Shown: positions 8,720-17,604 of the stretch, one piece after another
Layout of the letters: each line of letters opens with the position of its first letter
Numbering within the stretch: the first letter of the stretch is position 1
Source of the DNA: Rickettsiales bacterium
GTDB taxonomy: Bacteria > Pseudomonadota > Alphaproteobacteria > Rickettsiales > JABSSG01
Assembly (NCBI GenBank): GCA_020049805.1
Contig: JAGVLN010000031.1
Location: 1-34,902, forward strand
Length of the DNA: 34,902 nucleotides
Reading direction: 5' to 3'
Notes under the pieces: generated by a model
What the model saw: the letters and a program-made list of their open reading frames with translations, nothing else
What the model was told of the DNA's origin: nothing
Databases searched by the model: none
Program-made: the position numbers and the translations under genes

Positions 8720-10447
8720 TTACATAGGGCTTTCCATATTACTATGTTGTTTACCAAATAAACTATCACTATAAATGACTTTGGCTAATTGCAATTGTTC
8801 AGTAATAGTTTGGCAGAGAGCATTTTTACTGGTTGATTCACATGTTTGATTAATGGTGGGTAAGATAATTTTATCCTGCATATATAAAGGCCTAACTAAA
8901 GGTAAGTCAAATTTGTAGTCATAAATGTTATGATGTATCTTTAGAAGCCCCATTATTATCTTCGGAATTTCAAAATGCGCTATTTTCCCCAGATTTAAAG
9001 GCCCTTTTTTACCATCAATTATGATCAAAGGTACTTCATAATTATCAAAAAATAACTGATTAAAATCGCTATCTAAGGTTGGTGGGTGGTCACCAACTAT
9101 GACTATTATAGCATTGGGATCAGTTACTTTTATCTCGTCAACGAAATTCATTAAAGCTGTGGTGGTATAGTATATACTATTACTATAGCCATAAATAAGG
9201 TCCTTTCTCTCACTGTTATCACTAATATTCGTAACTTGTATTAATGGAGGATAATTATCACTTAATGAAAATGGGTAATGGGAGGAAGAGGTGAGGAAAT
9301 AATAAAATTTAGGTGTTTCCTCGTGAATAGCAATAAGCTTTTTGGCTTGCTCAAAAAAACTATGATCAGAAATAAACAAGCCATTTTTATCGTCAGAAGA
9401 AAAATAAGTACCATCAAAGAATTTTTCTATACCAATGCGTGGATAAATGTAATTGCGATTCCAGTACCCTTTATAAAAAGGATGCATAGCTATGGTCTGG
9501 TAACCTAATTTTTGTAATGTTTGAGGCAAACATAAAGTATTGTTATTAGTAGTTTTATAAAAAGCTATTTGTTCTTCTAATATTGGGTAACCACATAGAA
9601 TTTCAAATTCTGCTTGGCTGGTATTAGCGCCGAAAATAGGAGATAAAGAGGTGCTATTTTGTGCTTTTTGCCATAATTTTAGGAATCTTTGGTCGAATGG
9701 ATATTGGCTAAATTCCACTGTCTTTAAAAGGGTTGGATCGCTTAAAGATTCAACTACAATTAAATAAATGTTTCTTGTTTTTGGCTTAATTTTAGATGGA
9801 CTTATTAAGTTAGGTAATAGTTTGGATATAGCGTTTTGCACCTCTTCTTTAGTATAGATTTTATCTGGTTGTTTTTTCAAAATTTCAGATAATAAATATA
9901 AAATTGGGCCCCTATTTAAATATTTTTCTGTTTCATCATCTTCTGATACCTGCCAATTTTTATCAATAAATGCTGATATTTCAGCAGCTCTGTAGTGGAT
10001 TCCTAGGCTTACTACTAATATTATAATTATACCATAAACATAATTGCTTAATTTACGACTAACCCCATAAACCATTAATAGGACAATAATGTAAGCTATA
10101 CCTAATAATACTAATTTCTCAGCTATGGGCAAAATAGTGATGAATGGTATTATAAGCTCAGAATCACTTGGATAAACAGCGCATAACAAATATATTAGTT
10201 TATACAAGTTTATAAAGTACATAGCAGTAATAAAGGCTAATTGGAAAATAAAGAATATGAGGATATTACGGAAAAACATTGCCCCAATCAGGCTAATCAG
10301 CAAAAAAGAGAAATAATGTGTTAAAAAGATAGGGATAGTGATGCTTTGATTTAATATAGGGAGAGGATAAAAAATATATTGAATGATAAAACAGCCAGCT
10401 ACAATAATAAAAGTACTGGCACAAATTGATAAAATTCTTTGTAACAT
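8720..10447 (-). CDS. LTA-synthase-like membrane sulfatase / phosphoglycerol (phosphoethanolamine) transferase
   Basis: A 575-residue protein with several membrane helices (about five in residues 1-165), then an extracytoplasmic alkaline-phosphatase/sulfatase fold domain. YLIVVESLSDP begins the domain; the likely nucleophile is Thr276 in FGANTSQAEFE, which matches the position of the catalytic Thr of LtaS-type enzymes (T-S-x-x-E-F). Metal-site motifs follow: AMHPFYKGYWNR, FFDGTYF, FLTSSSHYPF and VVGDHPPT (D453, H454). The family transfers phosphoglycerol or phosphoethanolamine from a phospholipid to a cell-surface glycan or glycolipid. True lipoteichoic acid is not expected in this kind of organism, so an OpgB-like or lipid/glycan-decorating role is more likely. 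It converges with tRNA-Phe and lies 73 bases downstream of the traX-like gene, perhaps in one transcript. Confidence 0.82.
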   Translation of the reverse strand: MLQRILSICASTFIIVAGCFIIQYIFYPLPILNQSITIPIFLTHYFSFLLISLIGAMFFRNILIFFIFQLAFITAMYFINLYKLIYLLCAVYPSDSELIIPFITILPIAEKLVLLGIAYIIVLLMVYGVSRKLSNYVYGIIIILVVSLGIHYRAAEISAFIDKNWQVSEDDETEKYLNRGPILYLLSEILKKQPDKIYTKEEVQNAISKLLPNLISPSKIKPKTRNIYLIVVESLSDPTLLKTVEFSQYPFDQRFLKLWQKAQNSTSLSPIFGANTSQAEFEILCGYPILEEQIAFYKTTNNNTLCLPQTLQKLGYQTIAMHPFYKGYWNRNYIYPRIGIEKFFDGTYFSSDDKNGLFISDHSFFEQAKKLIAIHEETPKFYYFLTSSSHYPFSLSDNYPPLIQVTNISDNSERKDLIYGYSNSIYYTTTALMNFVDEIKVTDPNAIIVIVGDHPPTLDSDFNQLFFDNYEVPLIIIDGKKGPLNLGKIAHFEIPKIIMGLLKIHHNIYDYKFDLPLVRPLYMQDKIILPTINQTCESTSKNALCQTITEQLQLAKVIYSDSLFGKQHSNMESPM

Positions 10448-10520
10448 GTCATATATTCTTTTTATCCTATTTTGAGTTTATAGTTTAAAGAAAATGAGGG
10501 CAAATATTATTTTGGAACTG

Positions 10521-11312
10521 TTAGGAATAAAAGAGAATTTCTGGTTTAAATAAAACAATACTAATTATTTTGAAGAGTTCGTAATGAATGCAATATATAT
10601 AAAGTGAGTACCGTGAACATAATAAAATTAGATTATTAATAGGATGGGCGGTTATTACATAAGCTCTAATTTTAAAATTATACATCCAAATTAATAATGC
10701 GCTCATCAATAAGATAAACATAATTATGCCAGCAAAATTATAAGAGCTTCCCTGATTTAATATATAAGCTACTAAAGTTAAACAGATGAAAACTTTACTT
10801 TTTAAATCATGATAATTGTTTCTTATTAAATAGCCATAAATCATAAACATGCACCCTAGAGTCCCAAATTCGAAAATTATTGCCATAGGGATGTAATATA
10901 ATAGCAATATGACAAAACTCACTAAGAGATTATTTTTTACCCAGTTAATTGACCAATATAAAAAGAACCGGGAAATTATTATTGTGGGTAATATTGATTT
11001 ATTAGTAAAGAAAAAACTGATAGTATTGTCGCGTAAGATATAGTCTAATCCTATCATGCATAATGCTAATAATAATATAGGTTTTTCATTTTTAAATTTT
11101 TGCGAATATCCTATGAGGAAGAAAAAAATGGGGAAACTTATCCTGCCTATTATGCGCAATATAGTATAGTTTGGGAAAAAAAACATTCCTAAATGATCGA
11201 TTAACATAGCTGTGATTGCTATACATTTAGCTAAATCATAAGAGTTAGCTTGCCCATATTTAGATAATTTTTCTAGGTTAAAAAGACGGATTTGTGGACT
11301 ATGAGAGTGCAT
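10521..11312 (-). CDS. traX: TraX family protein (probable pilin N-acetylase)
   Basis: A polytopic membrane protein (about 263 residues from the chosen start) that resembles TraX. The signature is near the N-terminus: YDLAKCIAITAMLIDHLGMF, then RIIGRISFPIFFFLIGY, followed by about seven more hydrophobic segments and a final CSRYSLYIYCIHYELFK segment. TraX of the F plasmid acetylates the N-terminus of pilin TraA. The frame runs upstream to an ATG at 11414, but that would overlap the pilin gene and read through a strong terminator hairpin at 11348-11379. I therefore take the ATG at 11312; no clear ribosome-binding site is visible there. The gene directly follows a VirB2 pilin gene, which supports a pilin-modifying role. 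Confidence 0.75.
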   Translation of the reverse strand: MHSHSPQIRLFNLEKLSKYGQANSYDLAKCIAITAMLIDHLGMFFFPNYTILRIIGRISFPIFFFLIGYSQKFKNEKPILLLALCMIGLDYILRDNTISFFFTNKSILPTIIISRFFLYWSINWVKNNLLVSFVILLLYYIPMAIIFEFGTLGCMFMIYGYLIRNNYHDLKSKVFICLTLVAYILNQGSSYNFAGIIMFILLMSALLIWMYNFKIRAYVITAHPINNLILLCSRYSLYIYCIHYELFKIISIVLFKPEILFYS

Positions 11313-11347
11313 GTTAAAATTATGAATCAGATTTACTAATTTATAAT

Positions 11348-11379
11348 AAAAAAAGCGCCATAAAAATGGCGCCTTTTTT
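11348..11379. terminator. Strong rho-independent terminator, usable in both directions
   Basis: A perfect 7-bp stem GCGCCAT-AAAA-ATGGCGC (11355-11372) is flanked by seven A on the left (11348-11354) and six T on the right (11374-11379). On the minus strand it sits 20 bases after the pilin stop and is followed by seven U. It would end most transcription of the pilin gene before traX. Confidence 0.88.
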
Positions 11380-11391
11380 ACATTTAAACTA

Positions 11392-11736
11392 TTAGCGAGC
11401 GGTAGTACATCCACTACCAGATCCAGGAGAAATCCATCCTACTATTCCAGCAGCTCCGAAAATTAAACCAATACCAATTGCAGTAGCAATTGCAAGTGGC
11501 CAAGATAATTTACCTAAGAATAAACCAATACCTAAAACTATAATAGCAATAGTGGCAATACCTTTACCAATACCACCTTGTAACTGATTAATAACATTAC
11601 ACAAAACTTGGCTTATAGCATCAGAAGAAGCAAATGCTTCTTGACTAACAAAAATAAAAGATAATAAGGTAAAAAATAAGCATACTCTTTGATAGAAATC
11701 ACTATCGAATTTTATATTGTGGAAAATTTTGGTCAT
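11392..11736 (-). CDS. virB2: VirB2/RvhB2-like type IV secretion major pilin subunit
   Basis: A 114-residue protein. After a short basic N-terminus, residues about 18-37 form a signal peptide with probable cleavage after SQEAFA. The mature part has QVLCNVINQLQGGIGKGIATIAIIVLGIG, a first transmembrane helix with the glycine-rich GxxGKG start, a short basic turn GKLSW, and a second helix ending in GAAGIVGWI: the two-helix VirB2/TrbC architecture. Two cysteines, one in LCNV and one near the C-terminus (GCTTAR), recall Rickettsiales RvhB2 pilins. The start at 11736 is set by a very good AAAGGAG six bases upstream (11743-11749); the frame continues 10 codons further but without such a site. The terminator downstream and the TraX-like gene after it complete the locus. 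No other T4SS gene is in the window. Confidence 0.88.
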   Translation of the reverse strand: MTKIFHNIKFDSDFYQRVCLFFTLLSFIFVSQEAFASSDAISQVLCNVINQLQGGIGKGIATIAIIVLGIGLFLGKLSWPLAIATAIGIGLIFGAAGIVGWISPGSGSGCTTAR

Positions 11737-11765
11737 ATATACTCCTTTATTAATATTATAAAACA

Positions 11766-11795
11766 ATCATACCACATATATCATGTTAACTGCAA
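11766..11795 (-). promoter_or_regulatory. Probable promoter of the virB2 pilin gene
   Basis: On the minus strand, TTGCAG (11795-11790) and TATGAT (11771-11766) are 18 bases apart and lie about 30 bases ahead of the ATG, just upstream of the strong ribosome-binding site. Read by eye only. Confidence 0.4.
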
Positions 11796-11947
11796 GTTCG
11801 GTATTTACTAAAGGGTTTGTAATGCTAGCTTAAGTTAAAACTTTAATTTTTTTATTCAATGTACAAATATGTCACAATTTCATTATGGAAAACTAAGAGA
11901 AAAGCTGTATTATATATTAATTCGGTTTAATTATTCAGGGAGTATGC

Positions 11948-13258
11948 ATGCGCATAACAAAATATTTTTTACCAATTTTGAAAGAAGATCCTAGTGATGC
12001 ACATGTTGCCTCTCATAGATTAATGCTTAGAGCGGGGATGATACGTCAGCAAAATTCAGGGATATATGTTTGGTTACCTCTTGGTTTAAAGGTATTAAAA
12101 AATATCGAAAAAATTATTAGGGAAGAACTTAATAAAGTTGGCGCTGTAGAAGTTCTTTTGCCATGTATTCAGCCAGCAGATTTCTGGATTGAAACCGGCA
12201 GATATGAAAGTTACGGTAAAGAAATGCTAAGGATTACGGATCGGCATGAAAATAAGCTATTATTTGCGCCTACAGCTGAAGATGCGATTACTGATTTGTT
12301 TCGTAGTAATGTCAAATCTTATAAAGAGTTACCAATTAATTTGTATCAAGTTCAGTGGAAATTTAGAGATGAAATTCGTCCTAGATTTGGTGTAATGCGT
12401 GCTCGAGAGTTTTATATGAAAGATGCTTATTCCTTTGATTTAGATAAAGAAGGAGCTATAAAATCTTATGATCAGATGTTTAAGGCTTATATAAATATCT
12501 TCAAGAAAATAGGTATTCATGCGATACCGGTTAAAGCAGAAACCGGTCCAATTGGAGGAGATATGAGTCAAGAATTTCATATAATTGCTAAAGATGGTGA
12601 AAGTGAAATTTTCTATGATTCTAGATTAGATGATTTACTTAAAGCAAAAGAACTTGATATAGATGAAATTAAGAAATGTTATGCAGTTTCAGACGATATA
12701 TATGATCCTAAGGCTTGTACAGTTGAAGAATCTTCCTTAGTAAGAACAAGAGGTATTGAAGTTGGCCATATATTCAATTTTGGTACTAAATATACTGAAG
12801 CCATGAATTGTGTTGTTCAAAATAAAGATGGTAAACTTGTACATCCTTTAGGCGGGTCTTATGGAATCGGCATCTCTAGGTTAGTAGCTGCCATAATAGA
12901 AGCCAATTATGATAATGCTGGAATAATTTGGCCAGAATCAATTGCGCCATTTACCGTATCTATAGTATGTTTGAAATATGCAGACATAGAATGTAAGAAA
13001 ATGGCAGATACTCTATATGAGCACCTTCAAAAAGCTGGATTAACAGTCCTTCTAGATGATAGCGATAGTAGTGTGGGAAGCAAATTTGCTACTCATGATC
13101 TTATAGGGGTGCCTTGGCAGGTAGTTATTGGTCCAAAATTAGCTCAAACAAATTTAGTTGAGCTTAAGGAAAGAAAGACTATGAAAAGTGAACAATTGTC
13201 ATTAGATACTGCAATATCTAAATTAATTACTGCATTATCAGTAGTTACATGCCATTAA
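11948..13258 (+). CDS. proS: Prolyl-tRNA synthetase, short alphaproteobacterial form
   Basis: Class II aminoacyl-tRNA synthetase that charges tRNA-Pro. It has 436 residues against about 570 in E. coli: the editing insertion (INS) between motifs 2 and 3 is absent, as in other alphaproteobacteria, so misacylated Ala-tRNA-Pro must be cleared in trans if at all. Motif 1 is GIYVWLPLGLKVL, motif 2 includes FRDEIRPRFGVMRAREFYMKD, and motif 3 is GSYGIGISRLVAA; a C-terminal anticodon-binding domain (about residues 340-430) contains LLDDSDSSVGSKF. The start follows CAGGGAG. The stop overlaps the lolC/E start by 10 bases and begins a six-gene operon. Confidence 0.97.
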   Translation: MRITKYFLPILKEDPSDAHVASHRLMLRAGMIRQQNSGIYVWLPLGLKVLKNIEKIIREELNKVGAVEVLLPCIQPADFWIETGRYESYGKEMLRITDRHENKLLFAPTAEDAITDLFRSNVKSYKELPINLYQVQWKFRDEIRPRFGVMRAREFYMKDAYSFDLDKEGAIKSYDQMFKAYINIFKKIGIHAIPVKAETGPIGGDMSQEFHIIAKDGESEIFYDSRLDDLLKAKELDIDEIKKCYAVSDDIYDPKACTVEESSLVRTRGIEVGHIFNFGTKYTEAMNCVVQNKDGKLVHPLGGSYGIGISRLVAAIIEANYDNAGIIWPESIAPFTVSIVCLKYADIECKKMADTLYEHLQKAGLTVLLDDSDSSVGSKFATHDLIGVPWQVVIGPKLAQTNLVELKERKTMKSEQLSLDTAISKLITALSVVTCH

Positions 13259-14505
13259 TTTTAGTTGAACTTGGCATCGCTATTAGATATTTACAAGCTA
13301 AGAAAAAAGAGGCCTTTATTTCAATTAATGCAGCTTTTTCATTACTTGGTATTGCTATTGGTGTGGCAGCTTTGATTGTAGTGATGTCCATTATGAATGG
13401 TTTCCGTACAGAACTTACTAATAAGATAGTAGGCTTAAATAGTGATGTAATTATAAGTGGTTATAATAATAAAAGCTTTCCTAATTATGTGAATATAATT
13501 GATCGAATAAAAACTTTACCACAAGTGATTAAAATTTATCCTGTTGTGACGGGTCAGGCGTTAATCTCATATCATAATGAATCTTTGGGAGTACTAGTTA
13601 AGGCATTAAAATTTGAAGATTTAAAAGATCAAACCATACTTTCAGATAATATTGTGCGTGGTGAGCTTTCACAATTTAATGATCCAGATTCGATTATTAT
13701 GGGTGAAGCTCTGGCAAGAAGTTTAGGAGTAAAAATAGGTGGTGCTATTACATTAATCGCGCCACAATTTAATACTACTATTATTGGTCAAATTCCTAGA
13801 ATGAAAGAATTTACAGTTGTAGCTACTTTTAATAGTGGTTTAAATGATTTTGATCATGGTTATGTTATTATGCGTATGGATGAGGGCCAAAAATTTTATG
13901 ACATTTCCGACAAAAGAGTAAATCAAATAGAAGTTTTTACTAAGGATCCTTATAATTCCCCTAAAACTAGTCTTGAAATCATGAGAATATTACCAAATGA
14001 GGATTTGTTTGTAAGTGATTGGCAACAAATTAATGTGCATCTATTTAACGCTTTAAAGACAGAAAAAGTAGCAATGTTCGTTATTTTAACTTTAATTATT
14101 ATAGTGGCGTCTTTTAATATAGTTTCTAGTCTTGTTATGCTGGTAATTGATAAAACTAAGGAAATAGCTATCCTTAGAACATTAGGCATGACTAAGCTAA
14201 GTATAATGCGTATTTTCCTAATATGCGGAATGTTAATAGGTATATGCGGTACATTGATAGGAGTAAGTTTAGGGTTAGTTATAGCTTATAATATTGAAAC
14301 TATAAAAGTATTTCTATCTAGCATTACAAATACTAGGATTTTTGATCCAGTGGTTTATTATCTTGATTCTTTGCCATCTAATGTTGATATTAAAGATGTC
14401 TTAAGTATTGTGATTATGTCATTGCTATTATCATTTTTTTCTACCCTTTATCCAGTATTAAAAGCAAGTAAGTTGAGTCCGCTCGAAGGATTAAAGCATG
14501 AATAA
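13249..14505 (+). CDS. lolC: Lipoprotein-releasing ABC transporter permease (LolC/LolE)
   Basis: A 418-residue inner-membrane permease of the MacB/FtsX type. One N-terminal helix (about 25-50, ending VVMSIMNGFRTEL, a strong LolC/E signature) is followed by a periplasmic domain of about 220 residues and three C-terminal helices (about 272-300, 318-345, 380-402). With LolD it extracts lipoproteins from the inner membrane for transfer to the outer membrane. Only one permease gene is present here, suggesting a homodimeric LolF-like arrangement, so the choice between C and E is arbitrary. It overlaps proS by 10 bases and lolD by 8 bases. Confidence 0.94.
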   Translation: MPLILVELGIAIRYLQAKKKEAFISINAAFSLLGIAIGVAALIVVMSIMNGFRTELTNKIVGLNSDVIISGYNNKSFPNYVNIIDRIKTLPQVIKIYPVVTGQALISYHNESLGVLVKALKFEDLKDQTILSDNIVRGELSQFNDPDSIIMGEALARSLGVKIGGAITLIAPQFNTTIIGQIPRMKEFTVVATFNSGLNDFDHGYVIMRMDEGQKFYDISDKRVNQIEVFTKDPYNSPKTSLEIMRILPNEDLFVSDWQQINVHLFNALKTEKVAMFVILTLIIIVASFNIVSSLVMLVIDKTKEIAILRTLGMTKLSIMRIFLICGMLIGICGTLIGVSLGLVIAYNIETIKVFLSSITNTRIFDPVVYYLDSLPSNVDIKDVLSIVIMSLLLSFFSTLYPVLKASKLSPLEGLKHE

Positions 14506-15187
14506 AAAATGTATTATTGCTGCTAAAAATATAAGTAAATCTTATAAGCAAGGTAAGGAAAATTTGTATGTTTTACAGGATGCTAATTTAGAAATCTATG
14601 AAAATGAAATAGTAGCCTTAGTTGGAGAGTCAGGTTCTGGTAAAACCACTTTTTTACAAATATTGGGGTTATTAGACAATGAATATTCGGGTGAAGTTAT
14701 AATTAATAATCAAAATTATAGCTCTGCTACAGATTATCAGCGTACATTATGTAGGAGACGTAATATTGGTTTTATTTATCAATCTCATAATTTACTTTCT
14801 GAGTTTTCAGCTATTGAAAATATAGCTTTGCCTTTATTATTGAATAATAGCTCATACAGTCAAGCCCAGAAAAATGCTATTAGGTTAATGCAAGAACTTG
14901 GTATTGACCATCGGAAAAAACATATGCATACACAATTATCTGGCGGAGAACAGCAAAGAGTAGCAATTGCTAGAAGTTTAATTCATGATCCTTTACTTAT
15001 TTTAGCTGATGAACCTACAGGGAATTTAGATCCAAATAATGCGAGTATAGTATTTGATTTATTTATCAATTTCGTAAAAAAATATAAAACTAGCGCCTTA
15101 GTAGTAACTCATAACTTGGAATTAGCAAAAAAGATGGATAGAATTATTAGCATAAAAGATGGAAAGATTGTTAACTTTAAAATGTAA
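14498..15187 (+). CDS. lolD: Lipoprotein-releasing ABC transporter ATP-binding protein LolD
   Basis: A 229-residue ABC ATPase. Walker A is GESGSGKTT (residues 43-51), the Q-loop is FIYQSHNLL, the ABC signature is LSGGEQQRVAIARSL (from residue 147), Walker B is LILADEPTGNLD and the H-loop is VVTHN. FSAIENIALPLLL and the EPTGNLD extension place it in the LolD/MacB class. Its start overlaps the permease stop by 8 bases, so the two are translated together. Confidence 0.95.
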   Translation: MNKKCIIAAKNISKSYKQGKENLYVLQDANLEIYENEIVALVGESGSGKTTFLQILGLLDNEYSGEVIINNQNYSSATDYQRTLCRRRNIGFIYQSHNLLSEFSAIENIALPLLLNNSSYSQAQKNAIRLMQELGIDHRKKHMHTQLSGGEQQRVAIARSLIHDPLLILADEPTGNLDPNNASIVFDLFINFVKKYKTSALVVTHNLELAKKMDRIISIKDGKIVNFKM

Positions 15188-15193
15188 TAATGC

Positions 15194-16423
15194 ATGAATG
15201 CAATTTTAAATTTTCTAACCGAAATGTATGAACAAGGAATTGTTCCAGTTATTATTTGTATCGCTATCGCTTTTGGTATAGCAACTAAAACTTATTCTTT
15301 TTTTCTGCAAAAAGCCCAACATCATTTACCAAAACAAAAAGATATACCTGAAACTCTTTTCAAGAAAGAGCTCTTTTTATTGATAATGGCGGTTAGCTCA
15401 TGGTTCTTATTATTTTTATGTTCTGAGTTATATGAATTAAGAGGGGTTTCTAAACCAATAATATATATTGCCGGACAGGTTAGTATGTATTTATCCTTTA
15501 TAATTTTGCTTTACTATACATATAGTTTGCATCGAAAAGTGAGCCTCTTTACTTTTTGGATATTCTTCTCTGTATTGACTATAGCCTTTGTATCTTCGTT
15601 AGAGATAGGTCCAGCGATAGTTAAAATTTTAGAGAAATATTATTTTACCGTACATAGTTATAAAATTTCTTTATATTTGGTGTTGAAGGAAATATTAATA
15701 GTTTGTATTGCCTTATGGCTAATCGATACTATTTCTTTAGTATTTAGATCATATCTCAAATCTATTAAGGATATAGAAGGGAATACTAAAGAGCTTTTTA
15801 GTAAAATTGTAGAAATTATTCTCTATTCTATTGCTGTTTTTACAATTATGAATTCTCTGGGTATTGATCTAACTTCATTAACAGTGATTAGTGGAGCGAT
15901 CGGTGTAGGGCTTGCAGTTGGTCTGCAAAAGATTTCAGCTAATTTTATTAGCGGAATTATTATTTTAATGGAAAAGACTATAAAAGTTGGAGATTTAGTA
16001 GAGTTACCTAATGGTGTCTTAGGGCATGTTAAGCAGTTAGCTGCAAGATATACTTTGCTTGAAGGTAAAGATGGAAGAGAAATAATGATTCCTAATGCAG
16101 ATTTCATTACTTCACAAATTACTAACTTTACTTATAGTAGTAATAAATTTTGTATAACTATTGTAGTTACTATAAATTATGATTCAGATGCTGATCAAGC
16201 ACTAAAAATTATGACGGAGGCAGCAAAAACACATCCTAAATGTTTAGTTGATGAAAATATTAGTTGCTATATAAGCAACCTCACAGAACAAGGTGTACAG
16301 CTTACATTGAATTTTTGGATTGGTAATGTGCTTGAAGGTACGTATTACACAAAAGGTGAAGTTATGATGACTATTTTAGATAAATTTAAAAAATACAAAA
16401 TCAAGTTTTCTACTTCTGATTAA
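15194..16423 (+). CDS. MscS family mechanosensitive ion channel
   Basis: A 409-residue membrane protein with about five hydrophobic segments over residues 15-240, followed by the MscS pore helix and beta domain. The pore segment GAIGVGLAVGLQKISANFISG (residues about 233-253) has the alternating Gly/Ala pattern of MscS TM3, followed by the beta-domain motif VGDLVELPNGVLGHV and then GREIMIPNADF. By family it opens under membrane tension to release solutes during hypo-osmotic shock. It starts 6 bases after lolD and ends 4 bases before ispD, so it is within the proS-to-ispF operon, without an obvious functional tie to its neighbours. Confidence 0.93.
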   Translation: MNAILNFLTEMYEQGIVPVIICIAIAFGIATKTYSFFLQKAQHHLPKQKDIPETLFKKELFLLIMAVSSWFLLFLCSELYELRGVSKPIIYIAGQVSMYLSFIILLYYTYSLHRKVSLFTFWIFFSVLTIAFVSSLEIGPAIVKILEKYYFTVHSYKISLYLVLKEILIVCIALWLIDTISLVFRSYLKSIKDIEGNTKELFSKIVEIILYSIAVFTIMNSLGIDLTSLTVISGAIGVGLAVGLQKISANFISGIIILMEKTIKVGDLVELPNGVLGHVKQLAARYTLLEGKDGREIMIPNADFITSQITNFTYSSNKFCITIVVTINYDSDADQALKIMTEAAKTHPKCLVDENISCYISNLTEQGVQLTLNFWIGNVLEGTYYTKGEVMMTILDKFKKYKIKFSTSD

Positions 16424-16427
16424 AACA

Positions 16428-17120
16428 ATGCCAAAACTACTTAAGAATATAGCTTTAATAGTAGCTGCCGGTACCAGCACAAGGCTTAAAAATGAAATAC
16501 CTAAACAATATTTGACGATTAATAACCAATCAATTCTTGCAATCACTGTAAGCAAGTTCCTTAATCATCCAGAAATAGATGGTGTAACCGTAGTAATTAA
16601 TAAAGATCATAAGTCATTTTATGAAGAGTCTACTCATAATTTAGATTTATTACCGCCAATTATTGGTGGTAAAGAGAGAAAAGATTCAGTGAGGTTAGGT
16701 TTATTAGGGATTGCTAAATATAATCCAGAAATAGTACTAATTCATGATGCTGCAAGGATGTTTGTTACTTCTGAATTGATTCATAAATTAATGGTCGAAG
16801 TAAAACATTATGATGGAGTAGTGCCAGTTTGTTCTGTGACTGACACTATAAAGCAAGTGAATGAAGAATCTATTATAGAAAGAACTCTTCCAAGGACAAA
16901 ACTTTTTAATGCACAAACTCCTCAGGTTTTTAGGTATCAAACTATTTTAAAATCCCATCTTGATTTAGCAGAAAAATATTTTACAGATGATGCTAGCTTA
17001 CTTGAATATCAAAATATACCTGTTAAAGGGGTAGCAACTGATAGTACTAATTTTAAAATCACTAATCCAAAAGATTTATTAATGGCTAAATTTTTATTAG
17101 GAGAAAAAGATGAAAAATAA
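16428..17120 (+). CDS. ispD: 2-C-methyl-D-erythritol 4-phosphate cytidylyltransferase IspD
   Basis: A 230-residue enzyme that joins CTP and MEP to CDP-ME in the MEP isoprenoid pathway. The nucleotide-binding start LIVAAGTSTRLKNEIPKQYL has the Arg and Lys of the CTP site; GGKERKDSVRLGL, VLIHDAARMFV and RTLPRTKLFNAQTPQVF are family signatures, and TDDASLLEY lies near the C-terminus. It overlaps ispF by 11 bases. Many alphaproteobacteria carry IspD and IspF as one fused protein; here they are separate but coupled. Rickettsia species lack this pathway, which helps place the organism. Confidence 0.96.
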   Translation: MPKLLKNIALIVAAGTSTRLKNEIPKQYLTINNQSILAITVSKFLNHPEIDGVTVVINKDHKSFYEESTHNLDLLPPIIGGKERKDSVRLGLLGIAKYNPEIVLIHDAARMFVTSELIHKLMVEVKHYDGVVPVCSVTDTIKQVNEESIIERTLPRTKLFNAQTPQVFRYQTILKSHLDLAEKYFTDDASLLEYQNIPVKGVATDSTNFKITNPKDLLMAKFLLGEKDEK

Positions 17121-17604
17121 GATAAGAGTCGGTAGTGGTTTTGATGCTCATAAGTTTAATTCTACTCCTAATGAGCAGAATTTTATTATGTTAGGTGGAG
17201 TCAAAATTCCACATAATTATTGTTTATTAGCTCATTCAGATGGAGATGTGCTACTGCATGCACTCACAGATGCTTTATTTGGTACTATTGGTGCTGGTGA
17301 TATTGGATTACATTTTCCACCAACTGAACCTAAATGGCGTAATGCTGATTCAGTCGAATTCATAAAATATGCTTATGAATTAATTAAAAAACAAAATGGT
17401 AGTATTAATAATGTTGATGTTACTATTATTTGTGAGGCACCTAAGATCTCACCATTCCGCGAGCAAATTCAAGCTAAGATAGCAAATATACTTGAGTTAG
17501 ACATTTTAGACGTTAATGTAAAGGCTACGACTACTGAAAAAATGGGTTTTACTGGTCGTAAAGAGGGAATAGCTTGCCAAGCTGTTGCATGTGTTGCTTT
17601 TTAA
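17110..17604 (+). CDS. ispF: 2-C-methyl-D-erythritol 2,4-cyclodiphosphate synthase IspF
   Basis: A 164-residue trimeric, zinc-dependent enzyme that cyclises CDP-ME-2-phosphate in the MEP pathway. The metal ligands by comparison with E. coli (D8, H10, H42) are D12 and H14 in GSGFDAHKF and H50 in HALTDALFG. The loop HSDGDVLLHALTDAL, the GDIGLHFPPT segment, and the C-terminal TTTEKMGFTGRKEGIA are all present. It ends the proS operon. The final 4 bases overlap the end of the convergent gene on the minus strand, so no separate terminator exists between them. Confidence 0.97.
   Translation: MKNKIRVGSGFDAHKFNSTPNEQNFIMLGGVKIPHNYCLLAHSDGDVLLHALTDALFGTIGAGDIGLHFPPTEPKWRNADSVEFIKYAYELIKKQNGSINNVDVTIICEAPKISPFREQIQAKIANILELDILDVNVKATTTEKMGFTGRKEGIACQAVACVAF

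Noticed and set aside
9278-9508. Plus-strand open frame inside the sulfatase gene
   Set aside because: Shadow frame; the opposite strand encodes conserved sulfatase motifs through this stretch.
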